From Zonotrichia leucophrys gambelii (taxonomy: Eukaryota > Chordata > Aves > Passeriformes > Passerellidae), in assembly GCF_028769735.1 (NCBI RefSeq), contig NC_088172.1:37224397-37288396 (forward strand): a DNA stretch of 64,000 nt, read 5' to 3'. Shown piece by piece: positions 13,091 through 25,768 of the stretch; position 1 is the stretch's first letter, and every line of letters begins with the position of its first letter. The position numbers and the translations under genes are program-made. The notes under the pieces were generated by a model. It saw only the letters and a program-made list of their open reading frames with translations, had not been told where the DNA came from and made no database searches.

Positions 13091-15941
13091 TTATTCTGGA
13101 AAAGATTGTTCTCTGGTAGCAGGCATTGGTTTTGTCCCATTGTGTACCAGTGAAAAACAGATGCCAGCTAGGAAGCTAGATTATCTATTTTTATACATTT
13201 AGGTCAATTGTCCTTTGAATTGACATACCTAGAGAATAAGAAAATAGGACTTTTTTTTTTCTATGCCAAATTCAGCTCTCAGTATCTTTCTGTTTTAATT
13301 TTAATTTTTGTATTGCCTTATTGTGATTTAAGAATATGAAATAGAGAAGAGGTTATACAGAATGTGCCAAATTCCAGGATGAAAAGGTCCACCATGGTTT
13401 TTTGTGTTTTTTCAAGGTAAATGGTTATCACTGTGCTACATCTTCCTGGTCACAGATTATACATTTAGTGTAGTACCAGTTACAGAGGACTGATGTAACC
13501 TGGCTATCTACTGCAGGACTGAATATTTCAATACAGCACAAGAACTGGTTCCAACACAAACACTGGGAAAAGAAAGACTGGGCTGGTGCAGTTGCTGACA
13601 AGTACTGGAACAACTTAGCTCATGCTCAGATTTCAGAAATACAATTAATTAATCACTACTAAGTATCCTAAAATCAAGTCAGCCATATCCCAGCTAATAG
13701 TCCACAATATAATGTTCACAGCACGTAAGTATCAGGCAGTGAAGATGCTCATTACAGTGCCAGAAATAATATTTCCAGCAAAACATTATATATAAAGATG
13801 AAGTAATTATATGGCATGGCAACAAAAAGAGCTGTATAGATTACAGCTGAGCTGAAAATCTGTAAGAATCTATTTCCAAAAAATACTATCCAAAGCTGGA
13901 GACATATAAGCAATAAAGGATTAAGCATATTTCTTCGCTTCATATCACTGAGGGATATATTTTGCCTTTGATATATATGTCAAATATACACAAACCACAT
14001 ATAATTACATTGCAACCAAGACAGCAGACAAAAATGCACTAATGGAAAACAACATTCTTTTGTTCGTCTTCAGGAGAGGGCAGTTTGTAAAACACTGCTT
14101 GTAATACATGTTAAAAATATCACAAAAAAGCTTTATGATCACAACTTTACAAGCTGCCTATTCTCTTAGCTATATACAATGGAGAAATGGAAATCAGAAA
14201 TTAGACTCACATTTAAGTAAGTACAGTTGGAAAAGTACCTTAAATAAAGAAAGAATTCCAAAGCCAAAACCCACAGTGACTTCAATAGAGGGCAAGAACT
14301 GACCATTATGACACAAAATGAAAAAATGCAGTGGCATATTTGCTTGTATTTACACCATGTTGCAGGACTTAAAGTGTCATTGAAAATCCATTCAAATTAA
14401 CAACTCCACAGTCATCACTTTTGCAGACAGTAATGAACCTTAAGTGAACCTGTGTGGGCGTATTCAAAACTGCTTTGTTTTTGGCATACCTTTGTAACTC
14501 TGAACTAGATATTATAATGGCTATTGACTTGCTCAAACTTAGATTATTAGGCTAGATTTTCAGCTGGTTGAACTGGCATCATTCCAATGATGTCCATTTA
14601 CACCAAATGGCTCATTATTAATTCAAGGTCTTATTTGCTCCTTAATGAATACTTCCACTAGTCACCTTCCCAACGGCAGCTTTAAATGCTCAAACTTTAC
14701 CTCCATGGTCAGAATCACCATACTCAAGAACTTAGTTATCAAAAAAATAATGCTTTTTCTCTCCTTTTATGAGGCATACTTAAGGTAAAACTTTTTTAAT
14801 CATTTACAAAACAAACTAAAATACCTCCTGTGCCATAATTAACTAACTAGAATTATGCTTTCATACAGCATCATTTGCATATAAATATAAAAATTTTACA
14901 ACCCTAAGGGGACATTACAGATTAAACAAAATAAGAATGGAATTAAACAGCCAAAAGGACAACACAGCTTTCCATAACAAGCCTGCTTTACAGCCTCGTC
15001 CTTTTTCTTACTTATTTATGCTTGTACTAATTCATGTATGTTTTCCTTCTCTGCTATTTTAAGATACTACACAGATTTTAATTTTTTTTTCTGTTTGGTC
15101 TTTTAGAAACAAAACAGGATGGAAACCTGCCACTAAGCTGGTGCATCTTCCTTTAGTGTATTACAGAGGTCAGAAACACAATTAACAAAAAACCCAACAG
15201 TCTTGTTTCCTCAACCAAGCAACATACTATTTTTCAAAAGGTTTTTAAAAAATTCAAAGTTTACAATTATTCAAAAGATCTCATGACTTGCTTCAATAGA
15301 ATCGTTCACTATCAAATATACAAAGGAGAGCAACCACTCATTTTCATTACTGATGTTACTAGATTAAGAAATTTAGTTTAAAAGCTTACAAAATATTTAG
15401 GAACTCAATGAAGCCAAAATATCTCAGTGAGAGCCTAAGGAACCGCAATGGCAGGCTCAGTAAACCTGCTGTGACATGTGGGAGGTAAAAACTTTATTCT
15501 ACACTGCTGCTGCATGGGAAAACACCCTCCAAACAGGCTATACAAAAACTTCTGTGCTCAGTGAGACCAACTGGTGTCCCGCAAGGCTGGCATCTCACTC
15601 GGAAATTTCTAGCAAACGTGTACTCAAATAACATGGGAGGAAATCAAAATGAAAATACTCTATTTAAAAATGTTTTCTAGCATTGGGTTTTTTTTATTCT
15701 GAGTACCTCTTAATGTAAACTTTCAACTAACTGTCTTGACCCAAATGTTTTCAATTTGGTTGTGCCCAAAAACCCACAATTAGATACAATAAAAATTACA
15801 CAAAGAGTAGGAAATGGTTTTCACTGTGGAAAGCTTACAATAAACCTGAGGAACAAAGATTTGTGATTAGGTAGGTATTGATTTTCCTTGACAGATGAAC
15901 AGGCCACTTAGGATGCATCAAATATACCCCAGCATACATAC

Positions 15942-16073
15942 CTGGAATAAATTCCACTGACCATGTCATGCTGGAAAGAGAGCTCTGCTGTGCTGGGTCC
16001 AGCAGCTTTGGAAATCAGCAGTACGACCAAACCTCGCATCTGTAAATTGTTTCGGCTATCATAGACAAAACCC
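15942..16073 (-). CDS. PDSS2: PDSS2 exon 2
   Basis: This internal exon is 132 bp. Its first base completes the Arg codon split at the end of exon 1 (CG|G). It then encodes 43 residues beginning [20 protein letters not shown] and ending MVSGIYS, followed by two bases (AG) of the next codon. The match to vertebrate PDSS2 is strong; the stretch [20 protein letters not shown] is characteristic. The acceptor is a long T-rich tract ending TTTTAG and the donor is GTATGT, both read on the minus strand. The segment precedes the region where catalytic prenyltransferases carry their first Asp-rich motif, so no catalytic motif is expected here. The next exon was not found in positions 1-15941, so the protein is incomplete in this window. 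Confidence 0.95.
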
Positions 16074-18289
16074 CTAAAACAGAAGAAAAAAAAAGACATA
16101 TTTTCACAATTCATGTTCACTGGTTGTACCAAAGTGGAAAAAAAGACTTAGACCTCAGGCTGCCATCCATTCATCATGTCTTTAATATTCATGTTAGCAG
16201 GGAAATAAGTTGCAATTATGAATCATGATCTTCTGTCATCTTTTACCTGACGCTTACAATGAAATCCTACTGCTGTAGAGAAAAACAAGTATTCAGGATT
16301 GAATTAAATCTTGATTATTTTCAAGGAGCAGCATGTCTCTTGCATTTCATGTCATGCACAAGTCAGGTGTAACCCAGTGAGCCTGGCAGCTCAGGATACC
16401 CCATGCTCACAGCAACTCTGAAAGCAGTAGAAGGGAGATTCCATCTAACTTCCAAAGCAGATTTTTTTTTTTTTAGCTCAGCCCATCAGTACTTCCCAGC
16501 CACTCAAACCCATGAAAGATTGCACAGCTCAGATCTCTGCTCAAGGGCACACACACTGTGGTCATGTGGCATGCACCTTTATTTTGTTTACTGGCTACAG
16601 GTAGTGAAGGATTTTAAGGAGGAGGGGGAGAGCTGCTTGCATTCAGCATTCTGTGAATCTGTAACCTGCATATTTCTATTCTCACCAAACACACAAATAT
16701 ATAATGTGTTTTTTAGCATGCTCCAATATACAGTTGACGGAATGCAGCCAAGGCAGTTATACACTTAAAACTCTATAGATTTCCAAAATCAGTCACAATG
16801 AACATTAAGCTACCCAGGAAAAAGACAGAAAAAATATATAATGAATAATACATAGTGTGTATGCATCCTGGACACAGAATTCATAATTGTTTGTGGTGAT
16901 GTAAGTACTTCTCTGGCTTGAACTCCAGTTGACCACATTACTCACAACCACAGAAATTCTACAGATGATGCAACTGAATTAAAATATATTTCCTCAACAC
17001 TATTTAAAACTCCATCATTTTTAAAGAAAAGTGTTTTTGGAAAAAAATTGGTTTTTTTCCACATATGTATGTGGTAAAATCAGAGTGTATTACTAAAGGC
17101 AGAGATATAGTGAGAAATGAATAATGCTTTAATAAAATAGCAAATTATAGTGATACTCTGAACAATCACAACACTGCTTTTTCATGCCCAGCGCTCTACA
17201 GCTTGTCAAGCGACAGGATGTTACAAAAGTAGACATAAAAAGTGTTCATCACAGGAACATGGAGCACTGGCCTCTAAATAAGGCACTGCCTAGACAGTCA
17301 CTAGAAGTGAAGCACTTTCACCTGATTCGAACAAGGTAAGAAACAGAAGAAAATTACCTGCGTTGAAATACTCAGTGTGTAGCAATAGCAAAAGCAGTGT
17401 TATGGGCTGTTCAGGGGGTTTCCAACACCACTAGCAATGAATACCTTACCTTCTTGGAAAACTGTTAATGAAAAGTGCACCTGTGGGTGGGGGGAAGATC
17501 ACAACATAAAAATCAAGTAATAAGGAGCAGTATGTCTATCATTGCTACACCTAATCATACAGCCTCGACGTTACATATGGTTTGGATGTAATTTTAGACA
17601 GGATTTTCTTTGAATTACCAACCAGTAGTCAAAGTTTAACTCCATTTTCAAAACATGTTGTGTTACTGACATGTATCATATCCACACTAAAGCAAACCGC
17701 GTTAGACTTGAAACAAATAAAGCCTCCGGTGATCATCCTTTAGACACCAGAAAGTACTGCAACTACTTGACATGGCTTCAGGGGTCACATTCACATTCTG
17801 AATTAAGCTCCCCAGAGATACCCTGCACAAGTAACAGCAACACAAAAGTCTTCCAGATGGTGCAATTAGTCGTGATGGGTATGTGGCAGGAGACAGGTGC
17901 CTCCAGGGAAAAAAGTGAACTAAAAGCAACCCAAGTGAAATTGCGCACACAGAAAAAGATACATCAAGCTGACAGTCTTTTGGAAAACCTCTGCTGAACA
18001 ACACAAGCGCATGTATAGGGTACCCAAAAAAACCCCTCAATCATTAGCACAATTTTGCTTCCTCTTAAGTTTACAGGCTGGGTATCTGCAAATGACATAC
18101 TTCATCCTCGGGGGACTGCATACCAGAAAAAGGTAGGAAAGTTAAACACCTCTAGGATTCCGTTTTGGAATTCAGAATTCGGGGGAGAGAAAGGCATTTA
18201 CTCTAGATACTATCCGTGTGACAGAGTAACCCAGTTGAAAACCGGCAGATTCACAGCGTTAAATACAGCACAGCGTTCCCCACAGAAAT

Positions 18290-18490
18290 TTCCACGCTAG
18301 CGCAGAGGGGAGAGGCGCCCGGCTGCGGCGCATGCGCGGTGTGACACCGCACCCGCGCCAGGGCCTCTCACCGCCCACTCGCCCAGCGACACCGGCTAAT
18401 GGCCAACGCCTGCGGATTGCACCGCCCGCCGCCAGCGCCCGTCCGCGCGCAGAGCGCACCAGGCTAACCTGCCACTCGGCGCTTTGTGTA
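18290..18490. promoter_or_regulatory. Intronic CpG-rich patch with perfect NRF1 palindrome
   Basis: About 190 bp of dense CpG sequence interrupts AT-rich intron. It contains GCGCATGCGC (18328-18337), the exact core of the nuclear respiratory factor 1 site, and a weaker related CGCATGTGCAG at about 18497. Such patches are typically promoters or unmethylated regulatory sites. It lies 2.2 kb upstream of PDSS2 exon 2 and 220 bp downstream, in PDSS2's direction, of the sense LTR. No obvious first exon with a strong donor is visible. A decayed promoter or a GC-biased remnant is possible. Confidence 0.55.
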
Positions 18491-18708
18491 TGCTCCGCAT
18501 GTGCAGCTATTTCAGTACAACTGTTACACCTCTATTAAAACAAAAATCTGCTATTCATCGCAAGCGTCATTTGTGTTTAAATATTTAAATACCACAAAGA
18601 TTTTTAAATTATTTGCATGAGACAAAACCACGTTCCTAGCACTTTTTTCATTATATTAAACTGTGAATTTAAACAATAGAGAGGAAACATGGAAACTGTA
18701 ACAGTTAC

Positions 18709-19270
18709 TGTTATAAATTATCAAATCGAGAGCCAAACTTATAAGCAAATTTAGCACTGATTTATTAAATGGTCAGCGAAACAGAATTTCGATCGGCAAA
18801 AACCACTACAGCCAAGGGCAGCGCCGAGCCCGGGATCGACGCTGGGTGAACACACGGACCTGAGCCCCGAATGTCAGTCTCCCCCTGCTCACAAATGCTG
18901 CTTTGCACAGCGAGCTCTTATACAGTTTTTTCCGCCTGAGGCAGAGATGAGCAAATGTACTTTTGTGTCCCTTCACATGCAGAACCGTGGCTACACATGT
19001 GCAAAGTTGAACAAAAGTCCAATCCAGGTGGCTGGATGTTGTCCGAGAACTACGGAGAAGTCGGCATTCACATGTAACAGGGTGGCGCCGGTGATCACAG
19101 TGGTTGGTGCAATCTCCTAGGTGAGAATCACTCTTGAGCGGTCCTGGTATCCCAGGGAAGTCGGTGATCATCACCCAGAAAGGTTTCATTCTTACGTTAA
19201 AGAACCTGATATTATCGTCCTGGAACTGGATGAATAATACACTGCTCCCAGCTGGGGCGGTCAAAAGACA
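18709..19270 (-). mobile_element. Solo LTR of an endogenous retrovirus, sense to PDSS2
   Basis: Read on the minus strand, it begins TGTCTTTTGACCGCCCC and ends GATAATTTATAACA, giving TG...CA termini over about 562 bp. A TATA-like TATAAGA lies at 18916-18922 and an AATAAA polyadenylation signal at 18761-18766, in the correct order and about 150 bp apart. No retroviral internal region follows on either side, so it is a solo LTR. I could not find a clean target-site duplication, so the ends may be off by a few bases. A 152-codon open frame across it is fortuitous. Being in sense orientation, both its promoter and its poly(A) signal could act on PDSS2 transcripts. Confidence 0.75.
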
Positions 19271-19649
19271 TAGTTTGGATCTTACAATATTTTAGACATT
19301 AATAGCATGAATTATCTCTACCATATACTACAGTTACCATAAGGAAGAGCTGGACACAGGGATAATTTCATGGTACCAAAAGGGAGCAAAAAAACCCTGC
19401 ACAGGCAACTGTAAAGACAACTGACTCTGCAAGTGGGTGTAGCAGAAGAGACCATACTCATGGTTAGTGGTGCTAATTCAAATTTAATTATGAAGAATGC
19501 CGAACAAATTTCCCAACAAAACTGATGTGATAAGGTATTTTGAGAGACAAAAAGGGGGTTTTAAATGTTTGGCTTATTATAGATGGACAATGAGATGACT
19601 GACTCTTGCAATAAAAAGATAACTATTGTGTGAATGTTAACAAAAGCTT

Positions 19650-20118
19650 TAATGATGTACAGTTATGTCATCGTAGTTTAGATGTCCTCTGTTCTCCCCA
19701 TGGTTCCCTTTCCCTCCCTGTATTGTGACCATCAGATACCCTGGGCTGTCTAGGATAAGTAAAAAGAAGGTGTGCACGTATCCCTTACCTGGGGCACGTT
19801 GGGAATGGAAAAGCTTGGTGCTTTGGGGGTGCGGCATGGCAACACCTGATCTCCAATTAAATTACAAGAAAGCAGTCTCCACCAATAAATGGCAAAGAAG
19901 AGCAGACTGACAGACTTTGGGAGGGGCCAGGGCTGGCTGATGCAACCCCCAGGGGTATAAAAGATGGAATATCCATCTTGAAGCTGAACCAGCCACATGG
20001 TATGCACGAGGACCAGTTCCCGGTGCTGCAGCTTTTTCCTTATATAGTCTTTTGTTGTATTTTTGTTAAGGTTTAATAACCCTTTTTAAATCTTCAAAGT
20101 GAGCAGTTGTTTCTCACA
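19650..20118 (+). mobile_element. Solo LTR (second family), antisense to PDSS2
   Basis: It has a promoter-like GGGGTATAAAAGATGG (TATA at 19956-19962). This is followed, 80-160 bp later, by a T-rich stretch containing TTTTGTTAAGGTTTAATAAC, and it terminates GTTTCTCACA near 20118. This order is that of U3-R-U5 in avian ERV LTRs. There is no primer-binding site or internal coding region after the 3' end. The 5' boundary is uncertain (between about 19627 and 19653). I see no target-site duplication. Confidence 0.6.
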
Positions 20119-21173
20119 AGCTAAACGTTGTTAGTATTTCCCAAAAGTTCTGCTCATGACCCAAGCAAGCAGGAGCTGTGGGGCTGGCAGCCCTTTCATC
20201 AGTTACCCCACAGGAGCCCCTCCACTCCCATCCAGGCGTGTTCCATGGCCACAGGACTGCTGGTAAGGGCTGAAGTGGACAGATCACAGTTCTCCTTACC
20301 TGCTCTGGTGATTTTTACCCTTCGTTTCCATGCATTCTATTGAAGGTGTCCCATTGACAAGATCAGTCATTTTGTTTCAGGCCATACACAAGCCCCGTGT
20401 GGTTAACAACGGGAAGGAAAACAGAGAGGAATTCCATTCCCCTACCTTCCCTGTTCAGCTGTCAAACAAAAGGAGAGGGGAAAAATGATCTGTCCACACA
20501 GCTCTAATGAAAAGCAGCTGGGAAAGTCTATAACACAACCAAAATCAATTACACTGATGAAGAAGATTTATAAGCACAGGATAGTGTCATTGAAAGCCCA
20601 GGCTAGTTTTAGGCTGAATTACAAACTATTCTGAAAAAGAAACCCCTCAATTCAAACTGACAATCCCAGATGTGACAATATAAACAGAGTTTTCAGCCTG
20701 TAACATCTCAGGAAAGCACCTTCCATTTTCCTCAATATAGAAGGGTTATCAGGATGCACTGACAGTTACAGGCGCAGGTACCTTTTAAAAATAACACAAC
20801 CCATTTTGTTGAAATTAATTATAACAGACAATTCTATAGCTATCACTAGAGGTAAGGCATGGAGCTACTTGGCAAGATTCTTGGCTTCCTTATTAGAAAT
20901 GCAAGAAATACCAGCCTCAGGGCTTTTATCCAATTTGCTATATTAATGACTTGTCAGAAGTAAATAAGAGAAAACTCTCTGACATACTCACTTTTTAAAT
21001 GGATGTTAAACCACTATATTATTTATGTGCATATCTGAATTATAGGATTCACCATCTGACCACATGATCACACTCAAATATGAATATATTTAAACACTGA
21101 GAGCATTCAAAGTTATACATTTGGTATATGCTAACAGCAATCTATAGCAACTTGTTTTCACCTGCCACTCAAC

Positions 21174-21254
21174 TTTCAAGTACATATTAAATATCCTTCT
21201 GCATATCTCTCTTCTGGAGAGATATGCAGAAGGATATTTAATAAGTACTTGAAA
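21174..21254. repeat. Near-perfect inverted repeat: 38-bp arms, 5-base loop
   Basis: The left arm 21174-21211 and right arm 21217-21254 are reverse complements except for one base; the loop is TTCTG. The inner part reads AAATATCCTTCTGCATATCT on the left and the exact complement on the right. The 81-base foldback would form a very stable hairpin. It is not part of a recognised repeat. It may be a template-switch inversion, a small foldback transposon or a microRNA-like precursor. Confidence 0.95.
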
Positions 21255-23504
21255 TAAGCACATTAAAAACCCTGACCCATTCCAACTTCCATAGCTAGAT
21301 CTGTAGAGGAGAATCAGCCTTGCCATGACATGTGCTTTGAGCATGATTCAGAACGGGAAAGGAGACACACTTACTTCATATGAAGAGAACAGCATTAAAA
21401 AATGGGATTCAAATTAAATACACAGCTGACAGGAAAATTATAGAAGGGAGGATGCTCTGCCACCCACATGCTATCTCAACTCAAAAAGCCCACTAGAGGC
21501 TGCAGGTGAGAATGTGAGTTTTGGAAACTTATTCTTGGGTTTGGACGACTAAACATCACTTTGCATATGGAAAATGAGTATTGAGGTTTGGGAAATTTCC
21601 TTACCTGAAAAACAGGCTTATGAAAAATGGGATGGGGCTCATCACCATTTTGTAACTGCCTGGTAATTAAAGAGTTTATCCAGCAAGGGCAGACCTGTCC
21701 AATGAGTCACGCCAGGCTTGAAGGAATTGATGTTCCTGTCTGACGTTGCAGGAATATGCTCTTAGACCAGGTTACAAGGGAGTCTTTAACAGCTCCCCTG
21801 CTCCATCTGCGGCTGAGAAATAAGGGGTCTCACCCCATCAGCTTTGTGAAGCAAATCACAAAGAAACACAAGATTTCACAGACAAAACACCAAACAAAAC
21901 TCTGGTATGAAGAAGACAGGGGCCTGTCTCTGCACTAGCTTTTCATCCAAAAGCAAAAAATTTAAAAAGGTAATTTAGAAGTGTGGGTTTTGCTTATGAC
22001 ACAAGGAAACCTTTTACTAACTTCAACCATTATGTGGTGTGATGACTGGAGAGTTAAAAGAAAGCCAAAACAGTAACTTAGTCATGTGAAAACAAGAATG
22101 GCTGTGGTCCTGTGAGGAAGTACTTGCCTGAAATTTACGGGCTCATAGCTACACAATCTACAGGCAGAGTCACTGAAAAACTAATACAGAAGACGTTATA
22201 TCTGTGCTTTCACTTGACTACTCTTAGACTTAAAGAGTACTTGGGAATTAATTGAAACCAAGGTCTTCAGTAAAAAAACAGGCCTCAAAATACTCAGTTC
22301 CACAACAGCTGCAGCATTTCTTGGGATGCAAAGAAACTGTATAAATTTGGGTACCTTTTCTTCCATTTATGAAGTCTCAGACACCTACTCCGTTGGAGAG
22401 AGTGACAAAAGATCATTGAAAATAGAGCATGTACAAAATTCAGGTGTTGAGGAGTCCCAAAAATCCAGAAATAAAAGCGTGTCTTTAAAATATTACATAT
22501 ATTTTTCACAAACTGAACAGAAACATAACAAAGGTGGTCTTTGTTGCTTTATCTTGGAAGAAGGTTTCGACAGTGTAGCTTCTAGACCAGAAAGCTCCTT
22601 GGGGAAAACTCCTAGAGTCCTTTACAACTCAAGTGACTCCAACTGCTCAGTTTTCATGGGGTATTGCTTACAAGGAGAAATATTTCTTAAATAATGGAGA
22701 AAATTCCATCCAAAGTTTCATCACACTATTGTTTATTAAATGTGATCTTCACAGGGACTGGGAGTGTGGAAAACTACAGTCCCAGGTAGAAGGCAGGAGG
22801 CACATGGAATTTGGTGTCAATTGCATCATTCCCAGAAGTAATTTACCACAAGATAAAGTCTTGCACATAACTTTTTCAAGAATCTCAAGGAAAAGCCACA
22901 GCACGCTTCAGGATTGGAAGAGAGACTGATCTCTTTCTGGAACTGCTACATGCACTCACTTCTTCAGGTTTTAGTAACTATCCCAAATATTGCACTACTT
23001 TTGAGAAGAAAATTGCAACACCTTCTGCAATACAACAATGATCAAAAAAGATGGAGCCTTCCAGAAACTATAAAAGTCAGAAGGTTGAATAAAATTGTGG
23101 AAATTCAAATGGGCAAGATCCCACAAAACCCAAATCTTATTCTTAAGTTTACGAAACTACAGGCTGTGGATCAAGCTCAAAAAAAATACAGATACTTGGC
23201 CATGGTAACTTGGAGTTAATTGTAACTGAGCACTTGTAGCTCCTAGAAATCAATACAGGCTTCAAATTCTTGAAATAAAAAACCACAAAGTTTTCCCTGG
23301 AGTCTGTAGAACCCTATTTAGACACTTGTATTAGTCTACCATTGAGTGCTGCTAGGTTTATTTGATTTCCCAAAAAGGCAGAGGTTATTTGAATCATTCC
23401 CCCATGAAGATCAGCTACACAGATGCATACTATTTACAGGGGTTTTGATGCACTTATTTCCTTTAGGGTAGGATTTTCCTTAGGATCAATGGGACGAGTT
23501 ACTT

Positions 23505-23632
23505 TAAAAAACAAAACCAATAAACACACAAACAAAACCAATCCACTAAAAAACCCAAACCAAACAAAAAAGCCCAAAAAAAACCAAACAAAAACCCCAA
23601 CAACAACAAAAAAGCCCACACTAAAACAACTC
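23505..23632 (+). repeat. A/C-rich low-complexity (AAAC/AAACC-type) tract
   Basis: About 130 bp is almost free of G and T on this strand, built from irregular AAAC, AAACCC and CAACAA units. The minus strand is correspondingly G/T-rich. Open frames across it are artefacts of composition. Confidence 0.9.
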
Positions 23633-25752
23633 CCATTTTTCTGCAAAACTTATCTGGTTAGATGAAGGCAAAGAAGAAAAAGACTTGCTTGGTGAGAAGA
23701 AAAAAACCAAATGCAAAGAACAGTTTGACATTGAGCATGAAAAAGGCTGTTTTGAGGCTGCATGGTCATCTAAGATCTGAAAAATACCTACTATGGATGC
23801 TGCAAAACTGCACTGAAAAAATAAAAGGCAGCTATAACCACACATTTGTCTCAAAGACATTGATTATTCAGTAAAATAATTATTAACTACTATTATTAGT
23901 TTAAGTAATTCTACCCTCCACCATGAGATCCTATGAGTGGTAGAGGCAGGGCAAAAAGGACCACTTTAAGAATAACAGTAAAGGCACCACACAGGAAACA
24001 AACCACCAAAATGTATTTTTAAACTAACTGCCAGTCTCCACTGTTTTTCCTGGTCAGGAACTTGATTTGAAATGTGATGGGTATAGCAGGCAAGCTAACA
24101 TCAAAAAATGCAGTCAGTATCTGAGTGCAATTACTTTGACCAGGAGTAGCTTGCAGGTCTGGCACCTTTATTTTTCTAACCACAAATACTTAGACAGAAG
24201 CCTAAATTTTGTGTGTCTGATTTCTCCATCAATATTTGCTTTATTTAAACTTTGTGGGAGGTCTAACACCCCACTGCCAACCAGTATCAACAGGTGGACT
24301 CAAGCACAAGACTACTTTTCTGGGAACAGGCTCTCTCAGATGCAGGAATAATCTGCTAAGTCAAAGGAATAAAAATATTTTGGAAGAGTTCAGTGAATGA
24401 CAGAAAGATGATTGGCTTCAGAAGGCTAATGAATTCAGACACCTCTGGAGGTTCAGTGTCACTTCAGCAATATTCAGCAATTGTAGAGCCTGTCATAAAA
24501 ATGTATTTTGCATTAAATAAACTTTACTAGGAAAATGTAACAATAAAAAAGGTCAACTCTGGGCCATTATCTCAGACTGAAAATGCTGACAGCTTGTTTT
24601 ACAAATGGATGAAATAGAAAAAGGCAAAAATGTTAGGCTATGTATTGCCATGACAGAATGATATAATAAGTTCCTTTAACCTTCCTTACTGAATAAGATT
24701 TCTAGATACAACTTCACTGATTTTCAGTATTATTCAGATGAATTAATTACTAATATTTATTCCCTAAAAACACTGAAGGCTCTTGACTAGTAATGAGAAA
24801 GAGGTTCCAAATTTTGTCCTTCCATAGACTGCTCTCCCTTCAAGTAGCTCAAGCCAAACACACAGCAAGAGTGCCATAAACAAAAAGCTTTCTTCTGCGT
24901 CGAAATAAAAATTAGGTGCTTGAAACCCAACCAACAGCCTTACTCCAAATGCAGCACCTCCACAATGTCACTACTTAGTAGAGTTAGGTGGTTATATACA
25001 GCAGAAGCCTTTTGTAAGCCAGTGGGGGGAAAAACACCTTAAAACATAGTGGATGATTAGCACAAAGTGCAAGGCAGCAATATGAACATACAGTCTCAAA
25101 TGAGAAAAAAAAAATAAACTCCCCCAGACTTCATGACATGTGTATATACTTCTAAATACTATACCTAAGGGTCTTTCAATAGTTCAAAGTAATCAAAGCA
25201 AACTTAAAAACAAAACAATTTCAAGCCAGGAGTGGAGACCACAGACACACTTAGACTGTAACTCTTAACAGTATTATCTTCATTTGCTGTTTTTCTCTAT
25301 ACTTCTGATCATAGACATTTCTTTTTTTCCAGTGAGACCCAAGTGACCAGCTCTGATAATTGAGATGAATCTGGGATTTTGCTTAAGGTTAAGGAGTATT
25401 TTCAATGTGACCTCCACCCAAATTCTGCATTTGTCACTCCACTGTGTCAATATCACAACTGAGCTTGTTGATCTGAACTAAAACCCAACAAGTATCTGTC
25501 ACCTTTTTGGGGGTGATTGCTAAGCATCAAATAAGCTTATCAAATAAGTTACAAGCAGCATGCTTTAAATTTCTCAAGTCTTGAAAAAAGATACAGAGCA
25601 AAAACACTGGAAGTATTTTACAGCAAAACAATTGTTAGGAAATTTTAATCACTAGAAAACTTTAGATATTTTCAATTCTCTTTTTGCTCAGAAAATGCAA
25701 GACTTCAGAAGGCCTGAGATTTTAAGCAAACACTTGTGGTTTTGGAAATGCT

Positions 25753-25768
25753 GGTTTCCATGGCAACC
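25753..25768. promoter_or_regulatory. RFX X-box palindrome
   Basis: GGTTTCCATGGCAACC is a complete two-half-site X-box (GTTNCCATGGNAAC), the binding site of RFX dimers. It lies deep in intron 1, far from any promoter, so if used it would be an enhancer site. The motif match is exact; occupancy is unknown. Confidence 0.6.

Larger units (their letters stand above)
1..15941 (-). other. PDSS2: PDSS2 intron 2, 5' part (continues past left edge)
   Basis: It begins with the donor GTATGT directly after exon 2 and runs off the window. I looked on the minus strand for the next conserved PDSS2 segment (the ITELIH/HRGIVN and GNKIAILSGDFLLA region) and did not find it. The stretch contains one CR1 3' end, a GC-rich patch near 7.4-7.65 kb and candidate conserved non-coding stretches near 8.6 and 12.9 kb. 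The rest is AT-rich unique DNA in which I see nothing definite. Confidence 0.85.

Noticed and set aside
1..15941. PDSS2 exon 3
   Set aside because: Searched on the minus strand for its conserved residues and not found; it must lie beyond the left edge.
18806..19264. 152-codon minus-strand frame
   Set aside because: It lies wholly within the solo LTR, covers U3 and R signals, and matches no protein. LTR sequence explains it better.
19627..20130. Target-site duplication around the plus-strand LTR (AGCT on both sides)
   Set aside because: The copies are not adjacent to any consistent TG/CA ends, so they are not evidence of the insertion.
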